From positions 18,117-82,116 of the forward strand of contig ONFO01000016.1 in NCBI GenBank assembly GCA_900317155.1: a stretch of 64,000 bases of DNA, read 5' to 3'. Each line of letters begins with the position of its first letter. Within the stretch, counting starts at the first letter, position 1. A program made the translations under genes and the position numbers. Under the pieces are notes generated by a model. It did not search any database. It had not been told where the DNA came from and saw only the letters and a program-made list of their open reading frames with translations. Source of the stretch: an uncultured Bacteroidales bacterium. GTDB lineage: Bacteria; Bacteroidota; Bacteroidia; Bacteroidales; F082. Shown one piece after another: positions 33,041 to 41,860 of this stretch.

Positions 33041-34153
33041 ATGAAAAAAACAATCATCCTGGCAGCAGTGGTAGCACTCATGACCGCCTGCAACAACCAA
33101 CCGCAAACAACAGAAGCAACAAAAACAAAAGAAGAAATGAAACAAGAACTGAACCTCACGCAGGAGTGGGACAAGGTGTTCCCGCTGAGCGAGAAAGTGA
33201 ACCACCGCAAGGTGACATTTGAAACACAATACGGTCTGACATTGGCAGCAGACCTTTATACACCAAAGGATACCGAAGGCAAATTGGCGGCAATTGCCGT
33301 GAGCGGACCTTTTGGCGCCGTCAAGGAACAGTCGAGCGGCCTCTATGCCATGCGGATGGCAGAGCGCGGCTTTGTGGCATTGGCTTTCGACCCTTCCTAT
33401 ACTGGCGAAAGCAGCGGTGAGCCTCGTCGTACAGCCTCGCCCGACATCAACACAGAAGACTTCATGGCTGCCGTTGATTTCCTCTCAAAACAAGACAATG
33501 TCGATGCCGAACGTATCGGCATCATCGGTATCTGTGGCTGGGGTGGCATCGCCCTCAACGCTGCCGCTGCCGACACCCGCATCAAGGCCACCGTGGCCAG
33601 CACGATGTACGACATGACCCGTATCAGCGGTAACGGCTATTACGAGTCCAACGACAACGAGGCCGATCGCCATGCTGCCCGTGAAGCCCTCGCCAAACAG
33701 CGTCTTGCCGATCCCCTGGCAATGGCAGGCGGTGTCGTCGATCCCCTTCCTGAGGATGCCCCGCAGTTTGTGAAGGATTACCATGCTTATTACAAGACCC
33801 CACGCGGTTATCATGCTCGCTCTGGCAACTCGAACGACGGCTGGCGCGTCATCGGAACACAGGCCTACGCCAACAGCCGTTTCCTCTATTATATCAACGA
33901 GATCCGCTCTGCCGTCCTCGTGATGCATGGCTCGGAAGCCCACTCGCGCTATTTCGGCGAGGCCGCTTACAAATATATGGTTGAGGGTCAGGCAGAAGGC
34001 TACAACTTCATTGGCAAACCCAATCCCAACCCTGAAAACAAGCAACTGCTCATCATCCCAGGTGCCACCCACTGCGACCTTTACGACGGTGGCGAGGGCA
34101 ATTACATTCCTTGGGATAAGTTGACGGAGTTTTTCACCAAAAACCTGAAATAA
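33041..34153 (+). CDS. Alpha/beta hydrolase lipoprotein with Cys nucleophile (dienelactone hydrolase-like)
   Basis: 370 residues with lipobox ALMTAC. The nucleophile elbow is GICGWGG with C165 in place of the usual Ser, as in dienelactone hydrolases. DTEGKLAAIAVSGPFGAVKE gives the oxyanion region, SRYFGEAAYKY precedes the acid region, and the late His is in IPGATHCDLYDG. Proteins of this type are often annotated as alpha/beta hydrolases induced by electrophile stress. It lies between the cyclophilin-like gene and an acetyltransferase gene in an operon opposite AraC 2. Confidence 0.83.
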   Translation: MKKTIILAAVVALMTACNNQPQTTEATKTKEEMKQELNLTQEWDKVFPLSEKVNHRKVTFETQYGLTLAADLYTPKDTEGKLAAIAVSGPFGAVKEQSSGLYAMRMAERGFVALAFDPSYTGESSGEPRRTASPDINTEDFMAAVDFLSKQDNVDAERIGIIGICGWGGIALNAAAADTRIKATVASTMYDMTRISGNGYYESNDNEADRHAAREALAKQRLADPLAMAGGVVDPLPEDAPQFVKDYHAYYKTPRGYHARSGNSNDGWRVIGTQAYANSRFLYYINEIRSAVLVMHGSEAHSRYFGEAAYKYMVEGQAEGYNFIGKPNPNPENKQLLIIPGATHCDLYDGGEGNYIPWDKLTEFFTKNLK

Positions 34154-34159
34154 TACAAA

Positions 34160-34696
34160 ATGAACGAACAACCCACTGGGAAGACCTACGTCGGCAGTGA
34201 TGAGCTTTATGCCGATGTGCAGCGTTGCATGAAACTGGTTGCCGAGATGAACACCGGCTACCACACCGAGGCCGAGGTGCGCGAGTATCTGCGACAAATA
34301 ACAGGCTCCGACATCGACGAAACCGTGCGTGTGTTTCCGCCGTTCAACATCAACTATGGCAAGAAGACCACCTTCGGCAAGGGCAGTTTCGTCAACTTCG
34401 GCTGCACCTTCCTGGCACTTGGTGGCATCACGATTGAAGAAGGCGTGTTCATTGCGCCTCATGTGGTTTTGGCCACAGAATACCATCCCGAAGACCCGGT
34501 AACAAGACATTCCTTGCTCACCAAACCCATCGTCATCAAGAAGAACGCTTGGATTGGTGCCAACGCCACGATATTGGCGGGTGTCACTATCGGAGAGAAC
34601 GCCATCGTGGCCGCCGGTGCCGTGGTAGGAAAGGATGTCCCCGACAACACCATTGTGGGCGGCGTCCCTGCCAAGGTGATTAGAATGATCAGATAA
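34160..34696 (+). CDS. Sugar O-acetyltransferase, maltose acetyltransferase-like (paralog 3)
   Basis: 178 residues. Helical start ([20 protein letters not shown]) then hexapeptide repeats ([60 protein letters not shown]) and the closing [10 protein letters not shown]. The catalytic His is in LATEYHPED. It lies 6 bp after the hydrolase gene. Recurrence of this enzyme beside AraC regulators three times in the window suggests a shared function in stress loci rather than bulk sugar metabolism. Confidence 0.86.
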   Translation: MNEQPTGKTYVGSDELYADVQRCMKLVAEMNTGYHTEAEVREYLRQITGSDIDETVRVFPPFNINYGKKTTFGKGSFVNFGCTFLALGGITIEEGVFIAPHVVLATEYHPEDPVTRHSLLTKPIVIKKNAWIGANATILAGVTIGENAIVAAGAVVGKDVPDNTIVGGVPAKVIRMIR

Positions 34697-34715
34697 GAGA
34701 CGAAATGAAATGATG

Positions 34716-34754
34716 AAATCCGCAATTCAGGCGAAAGGTTTGAATTGCGGATTT
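34716..34754 (+). terminator. Dispersed hairpin element, copy B (perfect 13-bp stem)
   Basis: AAATCCGCAATTC (34716-34728) pairs with GAATTGCGGATTT (34742-34754) around the loop AGGCGAAAGGTTT. The Ts after the stem run straight into the -7 box of the next gene. Confidence 0.8.
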
Positions 34755-34757
34755 TTG

Positions 34758-34765
34758 TAACTTTG
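34758..34765 (+). promoter_or_regulatory. -7 box (TAACTTTG) abutting AraC 3
   Basis: TAnnTTTG match that begins 3 bases after the hairpin stem and ends 4 bases before the GTG start codon. It is a terminator and promoter in one element. Confidence 0.55.
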
Positions 34766-34769
34766 CACC

Positions 34770-35579
34770 GTGGAACTCAACGAGCGAAATATCATCATCG
34801 ACAATAGTCTTAATCGCATCGCGGAGGCGGGTATGGAAAGCTATATCACCCATGCCTACTGCTTGGCGGGCGAGTGTGAGGTGTGGTACGGTGGCAGCCA
34901 GCTTCACTTCCGGAAGGGCGACTGCATGATTGTGGTAGCCAATCGGCAAGTGACACGAATGAAGCCATCAGTGGACTTTCGTGTGAATGTCGTCTATGTG
35001 GATTTTGACTTCATCAACGTCTGCGCCACACATTCCAACTACGGCACACGTGGCGGCATGTCGCTCTACATCGACCCCATCATGCATCTCAACGAGGAGG
35101 AGCAACAGCTATGCGAACGCGACTTCGATGAGGTGTTCCGTCGCATGAGGCATCCGCACAAGTATTTTCACGGCGACGAGATGATTTCCGTGCTTCAGAT
35201 GCTTTTTATCGACTTCTTCGAATTCCACTCGCGCATCTACGGCGAGGCGGATCTGTCGGCGCAGACGGCTTCGGTGATGGACCGCTTCGTGGCGATGCTG
35301 GAGCGCAGCGACTACCGCGAGCACCGCGATGTGGCATGGTATGCCAGCGAGCTGTGTGTCACGCCCAAATACCTCTCTGAAATCTGTAAGCGCGTCAGCG
35401 GCCAGTCGGCCAACTACTGGATCAACCGCTACGCCGCCATGGAACTCTCGCACCTGCTCAAAGACCGCAGCCTCACGCTCACCGACATCGCCGACCGCTT
35501 CAACTTCGCCTCTCTCAGCCACTTCTCGCGCTACGTCCAGAACAACCTTGGGGCTTCGCCGAGTTCGTTTAGGGAGTGA
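34770..35579 (+). CDS. AraC family transcriptional regulator 3
   Basis: 269 residues starting with GTG. The sensor domain includes YCLAGECEVWYGGSQLHFRK and GDCMIVVANRQVTRM, cupin-like. Helix-turn-helix motifs are AWYASELCVTPKYLSEICKR and TLTDIADRFNFASLSHFSRY, with the ending NLGASPSSFRE. It is close in sequence style to AraC 1 (23146). It lies upstream of the restriction-modification gene, beyond which come the reductase genes 38070-40664 that may be its targets. An internal ATG at 34833 is an alternative start. Confidence 0.86.
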   Translation: MELNERNIIIDNSLNRIAEAGMESYITHAYCLAGECEVWYGGSQLHFRKGDCMIVVANRQVTRMKPSVDFRVNVVYVDFDFINVCATHSNYGTRGGMSLYIDPIMHLNEEEQQLCERDFDEVFRRMRHPHKYFHGDEMISVLQMLFIDFFEFHSRIYGEADLSAQTASVMDRFVAMLERSDYREHRDVAWYASELCVTPKYLSEICKRVSGQSANYWINRYAAMELSHLLKDRSLTLTDIADRFNFASLSHFSRYVQNNLGASPSSFRE

Positions 35580-35627
35580 AAATGAACCGTTTTTTCTTCC
35601 AAATACCTATAGTTGTGAAAAAAACAC

Positions 35628-35635
35628 TACCTTTG
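35628..35635 (+). promoter_or_regulatory. -7 box (TACCTTTG) for the restriction-modification gene
   Basis: Exact TAnnTTTG match 29 bp before the ATG at 35665, so this gene has its own promoter and is not simply an extension of the AraC transcript. Confidence 0.6.
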
Positions 35636-35664
35636 CGAGGTTAAAAAAATAGAATTATTCGAAT

Positions 35665-37923
35665 ATGGCAAATGCTGCTTACACGGAAGACCAGGTTCGC
35701 GATTTGGCTCGAACAAAGCTCCATCTTGAAGAAACGGAATCGGCACAAGCTGGCGTTGGTCAACTTACTTCGTTCAATCAATTGGGCTTTCGGGGAGTAA
35801 AGGATCGTCCTGACGGATGGTATTTGCCAAACGAAACACACTATCCCGCTCTTATCCTTGAAGTTAAAGGCAGTAACATCAAGTTGGGTGAAAAGGAGCG
35901 CGAGGAACTTCAGAAAAACATTCGTATAGTTCAAACCCGATACAAACATGTAGTTGGGTTACTTTACAACGGGTACGAGTTAGAGGTTTATAAAGATGGC
36001 GAGTTGGTTGAAGGAGAGAACGAGTTGATGGACAAGGAACACTATTTGGGGCTGTTCTCCACCAACCGCATCAACAAAATGCTCATTTATTCACTGACAC
36101 ACAGCATCAATGACACATTGCATTTCGATTTCCTCATCAAGAACCTCTATCACCGAATGATATTCACCGCTTGTGCATTGGTGGCCAAACGTTATGGTGC
36201 CGTGTTGGTGAAAGGCATGTCTTTTAGGCTGTTTACCACCGCCATTCGTGAAACCTTGGAGAGTTCTTTGTCGGAGGATTTGGCAAAGAATCAGAAACTT
36301 CAAATATTGATAGACGTTTTTTCAGAAATCAAACTGAACACACAATGCAAACAAGATGCTATCAATCAGTTCATTGAAGATGTTTCAAAGATTTCTGACA
36401 ACATCAATTCTGATTTTTGGAATGGTGAGGACGTGATGGCCATTTTCTTCAACGAGTTTAACCGCTATAAAGCCAAATCGGAGTCAGGACAGGTGTTCAC
36501 TCCTGATCACATCACATCCTTCATGTATCAGATTACCGATACGACAAAACAAGACACTGTGCTTGATGCGGCTTGTGGCAGTGGCGCTTTTCTTGTGAAA
36601 GCAATGTGCAATATGATCAAGGAGGCTGGTGGTGTCCGCACCCAAGAAGCCCGAGAGATTGCCCAAACACAACTTTACGGTATCGAATTCGACCGTGAAA
36701 TATTCGCATTGGCCTGTGCCAATATGTTGATACACAAGGACGGGAAGACCAATCTGGAACACATGGACAGCCGTTCGGTGGATGCTGGATGGTGGATGCG
36801 CGACAAACCTATCACAAGAGTGCTGATGAATCCGCCATTCGAGAACAAATATGGATGTTTGGATATTGTGGAGAATGTGCTTTTCAATGTGCCTGCGGGA
36901 ACAGTGTGTGCGTTCATTCTTCCCGATAACAAGCTTGAAAAAGCTCGTGGGCGTGTGCGCCGTTGGATGCAATTCCATAGACTGACAAAGATTATCAAAT
37001 TGCCGAAAGAAATCTTTTCAGGGGTTACCACAAGTATCTTCATGTTTACGGTGGGCACACCCCAACGCAAGCAGGAAATCTTCACCTGCTATATGGCCGA
37101 GGACGGTTTGGAGACCATCAAGAACCAAGGCCGTCACGACATTCGTGGTCGGTGGGAAGCCATTGAGCAACAGTGGGTGGACATCGTCCGCAAACAGGCA
37201 GGTAGCGACACTATCAAATGGATAAGCCCCGATGAACATCTGAGCTATCAAGAGGATATTGAAGTGCCGATGCCCACTCGTGCCGATTTTATGAAGCGCA
37301 CATTGGCATACGCTCTGTTCAAGCAAGAAATTGAGGAACAGGAGTTTTTCGAAAACGCAAAGGATCACATGTTATATGGCACTCCTTTGGCCGAAGAGTA
37401 CGAACCATTTTTTGAGTCTGTCAAGGAAAACGAGATTCCGCTCAATACTGAACATTGGAAAAGTTTCCGCATTGGAGGCAAAGAGGGCCTCTTTACCATT
37501 GCAAAAGGTAGTCGCCTGACCAAAGCTGACCAACGTGATGGACGCATCAATTATGTGGGTGCATCGGCCTTCAACAATGGTATCACCAACCATATAGGCA
37601 ACGACGACCAACTCTGTCAGGCTGGCACCATTTCGGTTTGTTACAATGGCTCCATCGGCGAAGCATTCTATCAAGATGAACCCTACTGGGCTACAGACGA
37701 TGTAAATGTGTTGATGCCCAAATTCCAAATTACGCCGCATATTGCCATTTTCATCGCCACGGTCATCAAGAACGAAAGCGTGAAATATGCCTTTAACAAC
37801 AAGTGGACCAAGGAATTGATGGAGCAATCTGAAATAGTCCTACCCGCAAAAGCAGACGGAACACCAGACTTTGAATTTATGGAGCACTATATCCAGTCAT
37901 TGCCTTATTCGAGATTTTTCTAA
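35665..37923 (+). CDS. Single-chain restriction-modification enzyme: nuclease domain, N6-adenine methyltransferase and specificity-like C-terminus
   Basis: 752 residues. Residues 1-130 resemble the HsdR_N nuclease domain, with the PD-(D/E)xK signature in LILE66-V-K68. The central methylase has motif I DAACGSGAF from D301 and catalytic N389-P-P-F, preceded by QVFTPDHITSFMYQI. The C-terminal 150 residues look like half of a target-recognition subunit (TIAKGSRLTKADQRDGRINY, GASAFNNG). This is the architecture of type IIG/IIL enzymes acting as both methylase and nuclease. No separate specificity or restriction gene is adjacent. It is inserted between AraC 3 and the aldo/keto reductase cluster. 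Confidence 0.83.
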   Translation: MANAAYTEDQVRDLARTKLHLEETESAQAGVGQLTSFNQLGFRGVKDRPDGWYLPNETHYPALILEVKGSNIKLGEKEREELQKNIRIVQTRYKHVVGLLYNGYELEVYKDGELVEGENELMDKEHYLGLFSTNRINKMLIYSLTHSINDTLHFDFLIKNLYHRMIFTACALVAKRYGAVLVKGMSFRLFTTAIRETLESSLSEDLAKNQKLQILIDVFSEIKLNTQCKQDAINQFIEDVSKISDNINSDFWNGEDVMAIFFNEFNRYKAKSESGQVFTPDHITSFMYQITDTTKQDTVLDAACGSGAFLVKAMCNMIKEAGGVRTQEAREIAQTQLYGIEFDREIFALACANMLIHKDGKTNLEHMDSRSVDAGWWMRDKPITRVLMNPPFENKYGCLDIVENVLFNVPAGTVCAFILPDNKLEKARGRVRRWMQFHRLTKIIKLPKEIFSGVTTSIFMFTVGTPQRKQEIFTCYMAEDGLETIKNQGRHDIRGRWEAIEQQWVDIVRKQAGSDTIKWISPDEHLSYQEDIEVPMPTRADFMKRTLAYALFKQEIEEQEFFENAKDHMLYGTPLAEEYEPFFESVKENEIPLNTEHWKSFRIGGKEGLFTIAKGSRLTKADQRDGRINYVGASAFNNGITNHIGNDDQLCQAGTISVCYNGSIGEAFYQDEPYWATDDVNVLMPKFQITPHIAIFIATVIKNESVKYAFNNKWTKELMEQSEIVLPAKADGTPDFEFMEHYIQSLPYSRFF

Positions 37924-38000
37924 CCCGTAAAGTTTGTATTTTGGCTGTGGATTATTCAAATTTATCCGCAAAATGTGAAACTTTTCCCGAAAAATCCATA

Positions 38001-38031
38001 ACAACCATGATGAATGATGGTTGTAGTTTTG
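38001..38031 (+). promoter_or_regulatory. Palindromic operator-like site overlapping a -7 box (TAGTTTTG, 38024-38031)
   Basis: ACAACCAT (38001-38008) and ATGGTTGT (38017-38024) are perfect complements spaced by 8 bases, and the second arm touches the TAnnTTTG box of the aldo/keto reductase gene. A repressor bound here would block the promoter. Confidence 0.5.
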
Positions 38032-38069
38032 CATTGTCAAACAGTTAGAAATCATAAAACATCAAAACT

Positions 38070-38915
38070 ATGCAAAACATCAGACTATACAACGGCGTTG
38101 AGATGCCGATTTTGGGCTACGGCGTGTTCCAAGTGCCTCCACAAGAGGCGGAGCGTTGCGTGAGCGATGCATTGAGTGTGGGCTATCGCTTAATTGATAC
38201 CGCACAAGCCTATTTCAACGAGGAAGGCGTGGGCGAGGCCGTCGCCAAGTCGGGCATCAAGCGCGAGGACCTGTTCCTCGTCACCAAGGTATGGATCAGC
38301 AACAACGGCGAAGAGAAGGCCGCCCGCAGCATCGACGAGAGCCTGCGCAAGCTGAAAACGGACTACATCGACTTGCTACTCATACACCAGGCATACGGCG
38401 ATGTGTTCGGCACCTGGCGTGCAATGGAGGACGCCTACCGCGACGGCAAAGTGCGCGCCATCGGCGTGAGCAACTTCCAACAAGCCCGTTTCTTCGACTT
38501 TGCCCACTATGTGGATATGAAGCCGATGGTGAACCAGCTGCAATGCAACGCGATGATTCAGCAACGCGAAATCGAGCATACGCTCAACGAGTTCGGCACC
38601 AAGATGATGGCATGGGGACCGCTGGGCGGACAAGGTGTGGACGGCATCATCAAGAGCGACCTGCTGGCCGGCATTGGTGCAAAGTACGGCAAGACCGCCT
38701 CGCAGGTGGCCCTCCGCTGGCTCACGCAACGCGGCATCGTGGCCATCCCGAAATCCACTCACAAGGAGCGTATGCAGCAAAACCTCGACATCTTCGACTT
38801 TGCCCTCACCGACGACGACATGGCCCAAATTGCAACAATGAACCAGCACGATACCGGCACCGTCAATTTCAATGACATGAACTTTGTGAAGTATCTGATT
38901 GAAAACTACGGATAA
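38070..38915 (+). CDS. Aldo/keto reductase
   Basis: 281 residues, the usual AKR length. The barrel carries LIDTAQAYFNEEGVGEAV (catalytic Asp and Tyr), FLVTKVW (Lys), DLLLIHQAYGD (His) and GVSNFQ. The NADPH site is in GIVAIPKSTHKERMQQNLDI. It is similar to 2,5-diketo-gluconate reductase-like enzymes that reduce aldehydes. It leads the series flavodoxin-DUF362-CMD/cupin and is preceded by a palindromic operator. Confidence 0.9.
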   Translation: MQNIRLYNGVEMPILGYGVFQVPPQEAERCVSDALSVGYRLIDTAQAYFNEEGVGEAVAKSGIKREDLFLVTKVWISNNGEEKAARSIDESLRKLKTDYIDLLLIHQAYGDVFGTWRAMEDAYRDGKVRAIGVSNFQQARFFDFAHYVDMKPMVNQLQCNAMIQQREIEHTLNEFGTKMMAWGPLGGQGVDGIIKSDLLAGIGAKYGKTASQVALRWLTQRGIVAIPKSTHKERMQQNLDIFDFALTDDDMAQIATMNQHDTGTVNFNDMNFVKYLIENYG

Positions 38916-38925
38916 ACTAATGACT

Positions 38926-39513
38926 ATGAAAAAAACACTCATCATTGCGACATTGGCCATTATGAGCCTTTTCGGCACCATGGCCTGCGCACAAAAGAAA
39001 GGAGAAAACATGAACAGTTTGAACAACAAGAAAGTGCTGGTGGCCTATTTCTCGTGGAGCGGCAACACCAAGGCGGCTGCCGACTACATCGCGCAGAAAC
39101 TCAACGCCGACCAGTTTGAAATCGTCCGTGAGGCCGACTACCCCACCGACTACGACGAGTGCGCCAACGAAGCCAAGGCCGAGAAAGATGCCAACACACA
39201 TCCCGCCATCAAAGGCACGGTGAGCGACATGGCTCAATATGACGTAGTTCTCATCTGTGTCCCCTGCTGGTGGTACACTGCCCCGATGCCCGTCTTCACC
39301 TTCCTGGAACAATACGACTTCAGCGGCAAGACCGTCATCCCGTTCTGCACGGCTTACACCGCAGAATATGAGACCCTCAAAGACATCGTCAAGGCCACGC
39401 CCAAGAGCGACCACCGCGACGGCATCTGTGTCGTCACCAAAGAGATGAACGGTGTCGGCATTGACAAGAAGTTCGGACAAATCGACAAGTGGCTAAAAGA
39501 AATCGGTTTCTAA
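38926..39513 (+). CDS. Flavodoxin-like lipoprotein 2
   Basis: 195 residues from the ATG at 38926; 38920 is an equally possible start. Lipoprotein signal ends GTMAC. The flavodoxin domain has VLVAYFSWSGNTKAAADYIA as FMN phosphate loop and LICVPCWWYTAPMPVFTFLE as second loop, and ends FGQIDKWLKEIGF. It is related to the flavodoxin at 24628 and again directly precedes a DUF362 gene. It may supply electrons to that protein or share its substrate. Confidence 0.85.
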   Translation: MKKTLIIATLAIMSLFGTMACAQKKGENMNSLNNKKVLVAYFSWSGNTKAAADYIAQKLNADQFEIVREADYPTDYDECANEAKAEKDANTHPAIKGTVSDMAQYDVVLICVPCWWYTAPMPVFTFLEQYDFSGKTVIPFCTAYTAEYETLKDIVKATPKSDHRDGICVVTKEMNGVGIDKKFGQIDKWLKEIGF

Positions 39514-39524
39514 CGCTAACTTTG

Positions 39525-39532
39525 TATATTTG
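39525..39532 (+). promoter_or_regulatory. -7 box (TATATTTG) for DUF362 paralog 3
   Basis: Exact TAnnTTTG match 25 bp before the ATG at 39558, just after the flavodoxin stop. Confidence 0.6.
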
Positions 39533-39557
39533 CAGAAAATATCAAAACATTGGATCT

Positions 39558-40664
39558 ATGAAAAAAACACTCGTCATGATCGCAATGGTTGCCCTGGGCC
39601 TCTCGGCATCGGCACAGAGCAATGTCTATTTCACCAACGAAATCACATCCGAATCGCTGGTGAAAATCTATCAGGCTTTGGGCGTTAATGCCACAGGCAA
39701 TGTCGCCTTGAAAATCTCCACGGGAGAATCGGCGCAAAGCAACTATCTCCGTCCCGAGTTCATCGTTGATTTGGTCAACCTGACCAACGCCACCATCGTG
39801 GAGTGCAACACGGCCTACGGCGGCAATCGCAGCACGACGGCATCGCACCTGCAAGCCATCGCCGAACGTGGTTTCAACGAAATCGCCAATGTTGACATCA
39901 TGGACGCGGAAGGCGAAACCAACATTCCTGTCACCGACACAAAATGGCTACAACACGACATCGTTGGCTCGCATTTAACCAACTACGACTTCATGATCAA
40001 CCTGGCCCACTTCAAGGGTCACGCCATGGGCGGATTTGGTGGCGTGCTGAAAAACCAGAGCATCGGCGTGGCTTCGAAGAGCGGAAAATGCTATATCCAC
40101 TCGGCAGGAACAAGCACCACAAACCCTTGGGGTAACAACAACCAAGACTCGTTTCTCGAATCGATGGCCGCTGCCGCACAAGCTGTCCACAACTATTTTA
40201 AGCAGGAGGGCAAGGACATCGTTTACATCAACGTGATGAACAACCTCTCAGTGGATTGCGACTGTGACGGACATCCTGCCGCCCCGCAGATGAACGACAT
40301 CGGAATCCTTGCCTCCATCGACCCCGTGGCTTTGGACAAGGCCTGTCTCGACCTGATTTTCAACTATGAGTCCACTCCAGGCGACAATGCCGTTCCGCTC
40401 CAAAATCGGATCACACAACGCCACGGTACCCACACAGTGGAATATGCTGAGGAAATCGGCCTAGGCACACAAGCCTATAACCTCATCGACATCAACACCA
40501 CGGGTCTTCAGGAGTTTGACCCACAGCATCCCGCTCCCGAGAGTCTGCGCTACAACGTCTTCAGCATCGACGGTAAAAAGGTGCTAAACAACGCTACAAG
40601 TCTAGAGTCTTTGCCGGCAGGGATTTACATTATCAACGGGAAAAAACAGGTCATCACAAAATAA
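39558..40664 (+). CDS. DUF362 family protein, paralog 3, with type IX-like sorting tail
   Basis: 368 residues from the ATG at 39558. Instead of a lipobox it has a cleavable signal (ALGLSASAQS). The DUF362 body shares HFKGHAMGGFGG, MNNLSVDCDCDGHPA and GILASIDPVALDKACLD with paralogs 1 and 2. An extra C-terminal part (LRYNVFSIDGKKVLNNATSL, ESLPAGIYIINGKK) is a type IX sorting-type domain, so this paralog is probably surface-exposed or secreted while the other two are lipid-anchored. The role is unknown. Confidence 0.82.
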   Translation: MKKTLVMIAMVALGLSASAQSNVYFTNEITSESLVKIYQALGVNATGNVALKISTGESAQSNYLRPEFIVDLVNLTNATIVECNTAYGGNRSTTASHLQAIAERGFNEIANVDIMDAEGETNIPVTDTKWLQHDIVGSHLTNYDFMINLAHFKGHAMGGFGGVLKNQSIGVASKSGKCYIHSAGTSTTNPWGNNNQDSFLESMAAAAQAVHNYFKQEGKDIVYINVMNNLSVDCDCDGHPAAPQMNDIGILASIDPVALDKACLDLIFNYESTPGDNAVPLQNRITQRHGTHTVEYAEEIGLGTQAYNLIDINTTGLQEFDPQHPAPESLRYNVFSIDGKKVLNNATSLESLPAGIYIINGKKQVITK

Positions 40665-40674
40665 CCAACAAATA

Positions 40675-41799
40675 ATGATGAAAAAGAAGACAATGATGAT
40701 ATTCGCCATCGCATTGACAATGGCCGCCTGTGGAACGCAATCCACTAAAGAAAACGCAAAAGAAATGAACACACTCACCTTTACTACCGAGCAGGCAGCC
40801 TTCATGTCGGCCATCGCCTGCAACGAGGCCAAAGCCGACTATACCGCCTTGGCCGAGGCCATCAACGGCGGTTTGGATGCCGACTTGACGGTCAGCCAAA
40901 TCAAGGAAGCCCTGTCGCAACTCTATGCCTACACAGGATTCCCGCGCTCACTGAATGCGCTTGGCACTTTGCAGAAGGTTTTGGAACAACGCCAGAGCGA
41001 AGGCAAAACCACTGAAGAAGGTATGGATGCCTCTCCCCTGCCTGCCAGCTACGGCGCCTTGAAACAAGGCACCGAGGTGCAGACCCAACTCAGCGGTCGC
41101 CCTTTCAGCTATGACTTCTGCCCTGCCGAGGACTATTATCTGAAAGCCCATCTTTTCGGCGACATCTTCGCCCGCGACAACCTCACCCATGCTGACCGCG
41201 AACTCATCACCGTGAGTGCGTTGAGCGGCTTGGAAAACGTGATGCCGCAGCTGCAGGCGCATGTGCGTGGTGCATTGAATATGGGTGTCACTGAGGAGCA
41301 GTTGCGCAACATCCCAGTGGCATTGAAAGCCGCAGGGCTGCAAGCCGAGGCTTTGCGTTGCGAGGCTGCCATCGCTGCCGCTGTCGACGGCAAGAGCGAT
41401 GTGGTGTGCGCACAGTCGCCCTGGCCCATCGGGGAGCCCAACACAGCATACGCACAGTATTTCATTGGCAACAGCTATCTCGCCGTCCTCGATCCCGCGA
41501 GCGGTCTCTGCAACGTCAGCTTCGAACCCGGCTGCCGCAACAACTGGCATGTTCACCACGGTGCCGTGCAGATGTTGATCTGCGTGAGCGGTCGCGGCTG
41601 GTATCAGGAATGGGGCAAGGAAGCCGTTCCGTTGGTGCCCGGCACCGTCATCGCCGTTCCCGAGGGCGTGAAGCATTGGCACGGCGCAGCCAAGGACAGC
41701 TGGATGCAGCACCTCACCTATCATGCTGATGCCCAACCTGGCAACAGCAACGAGTGGCTGGAGCCTGTCAGCGACGAACAGTATGACACTTTGAAATAA
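40675..41799 (+). CDS. Lipoprotein with two carboxymuconolactone-decarboxylase-like domains and a cupin
   Basis: 374 residues with lipobox LTMAAC. Residues about 50-110 (ALSQLYAYTGFPRSLNALGT) and 130-220 (LFGDIFARDNLTHADRELIT; MPQLQAHVRGALNMGVTEEQ) are CMD/AhpD-like helical domains. Residues about 250-360 form a cupin (NNWHVHHGAVQMLICVSGRG; VPEGVKHWHGA). The combination is common in Bacteroidales detoxification clusters. It sits 10 bp after DUF362 paralog 3. Decarboxylation or peroxidase-like activity is possible; no catalytic CxxC pair of AhpD is evident. Confidence 0.83.
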   Translation: MMKKKTMMIFAIALTMAACGTQSTKENAKEMNTLTFTTEQAAFMSAIACNEAKADYTALAEAINGGLDADLTVSQIKEALSQLYAYTGFPRSLNALGTLQKVLEQRQSEGKTTEEGMDASPLPASYGALKQGTEVQTQLSGRPFSYDFCPAEDYYLKAHLFGDIFARDNLTHADRELITVSALSGLENVMPQLQAHVRGALNMGVTEEQLRNIPVALKAAGLQAEALRCEAAIAAAVDGKSDVVCAQSPWPIGEPNTAYAQYFIGNSYLAVLDPASGLCNVSFEPGCRNNWHVHHGAVQMLICVSGRGWYQEWGKEAVPLVPGTVIAVPEGVKHWHGAAKDSWMQHLTYHADAQPGNSNEWLEPVSDEQYDTLK

Positions 41800-41816
41800 T
41801 TGGACAAGGTCCAACG

Positions 41817-41858
41817 AAAAATCCGCAATCTGAGCGAGGGCTTGGGTTGCGGATTTTT
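41817..41858 (+). terminator. Dispersed hairpin element, copy C (12-bp stem)
   Basis: AAAAATCCGCAA and TTGCGGATTTTT pair perfectly around TCTGAGCGAGGGCTTGGG. The T-run ends two bases before the next -7 box at 41861. Confidence 0.8.
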
Positions 41859-41860
41859 TG

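Noticed and set aside
33485-34510. 341-codon antisense frame opposite the hydrolase and acetyltransferase genes
   Set aside because: It crosses a gene boundary and lacks any motif, so it is a shadow frame.
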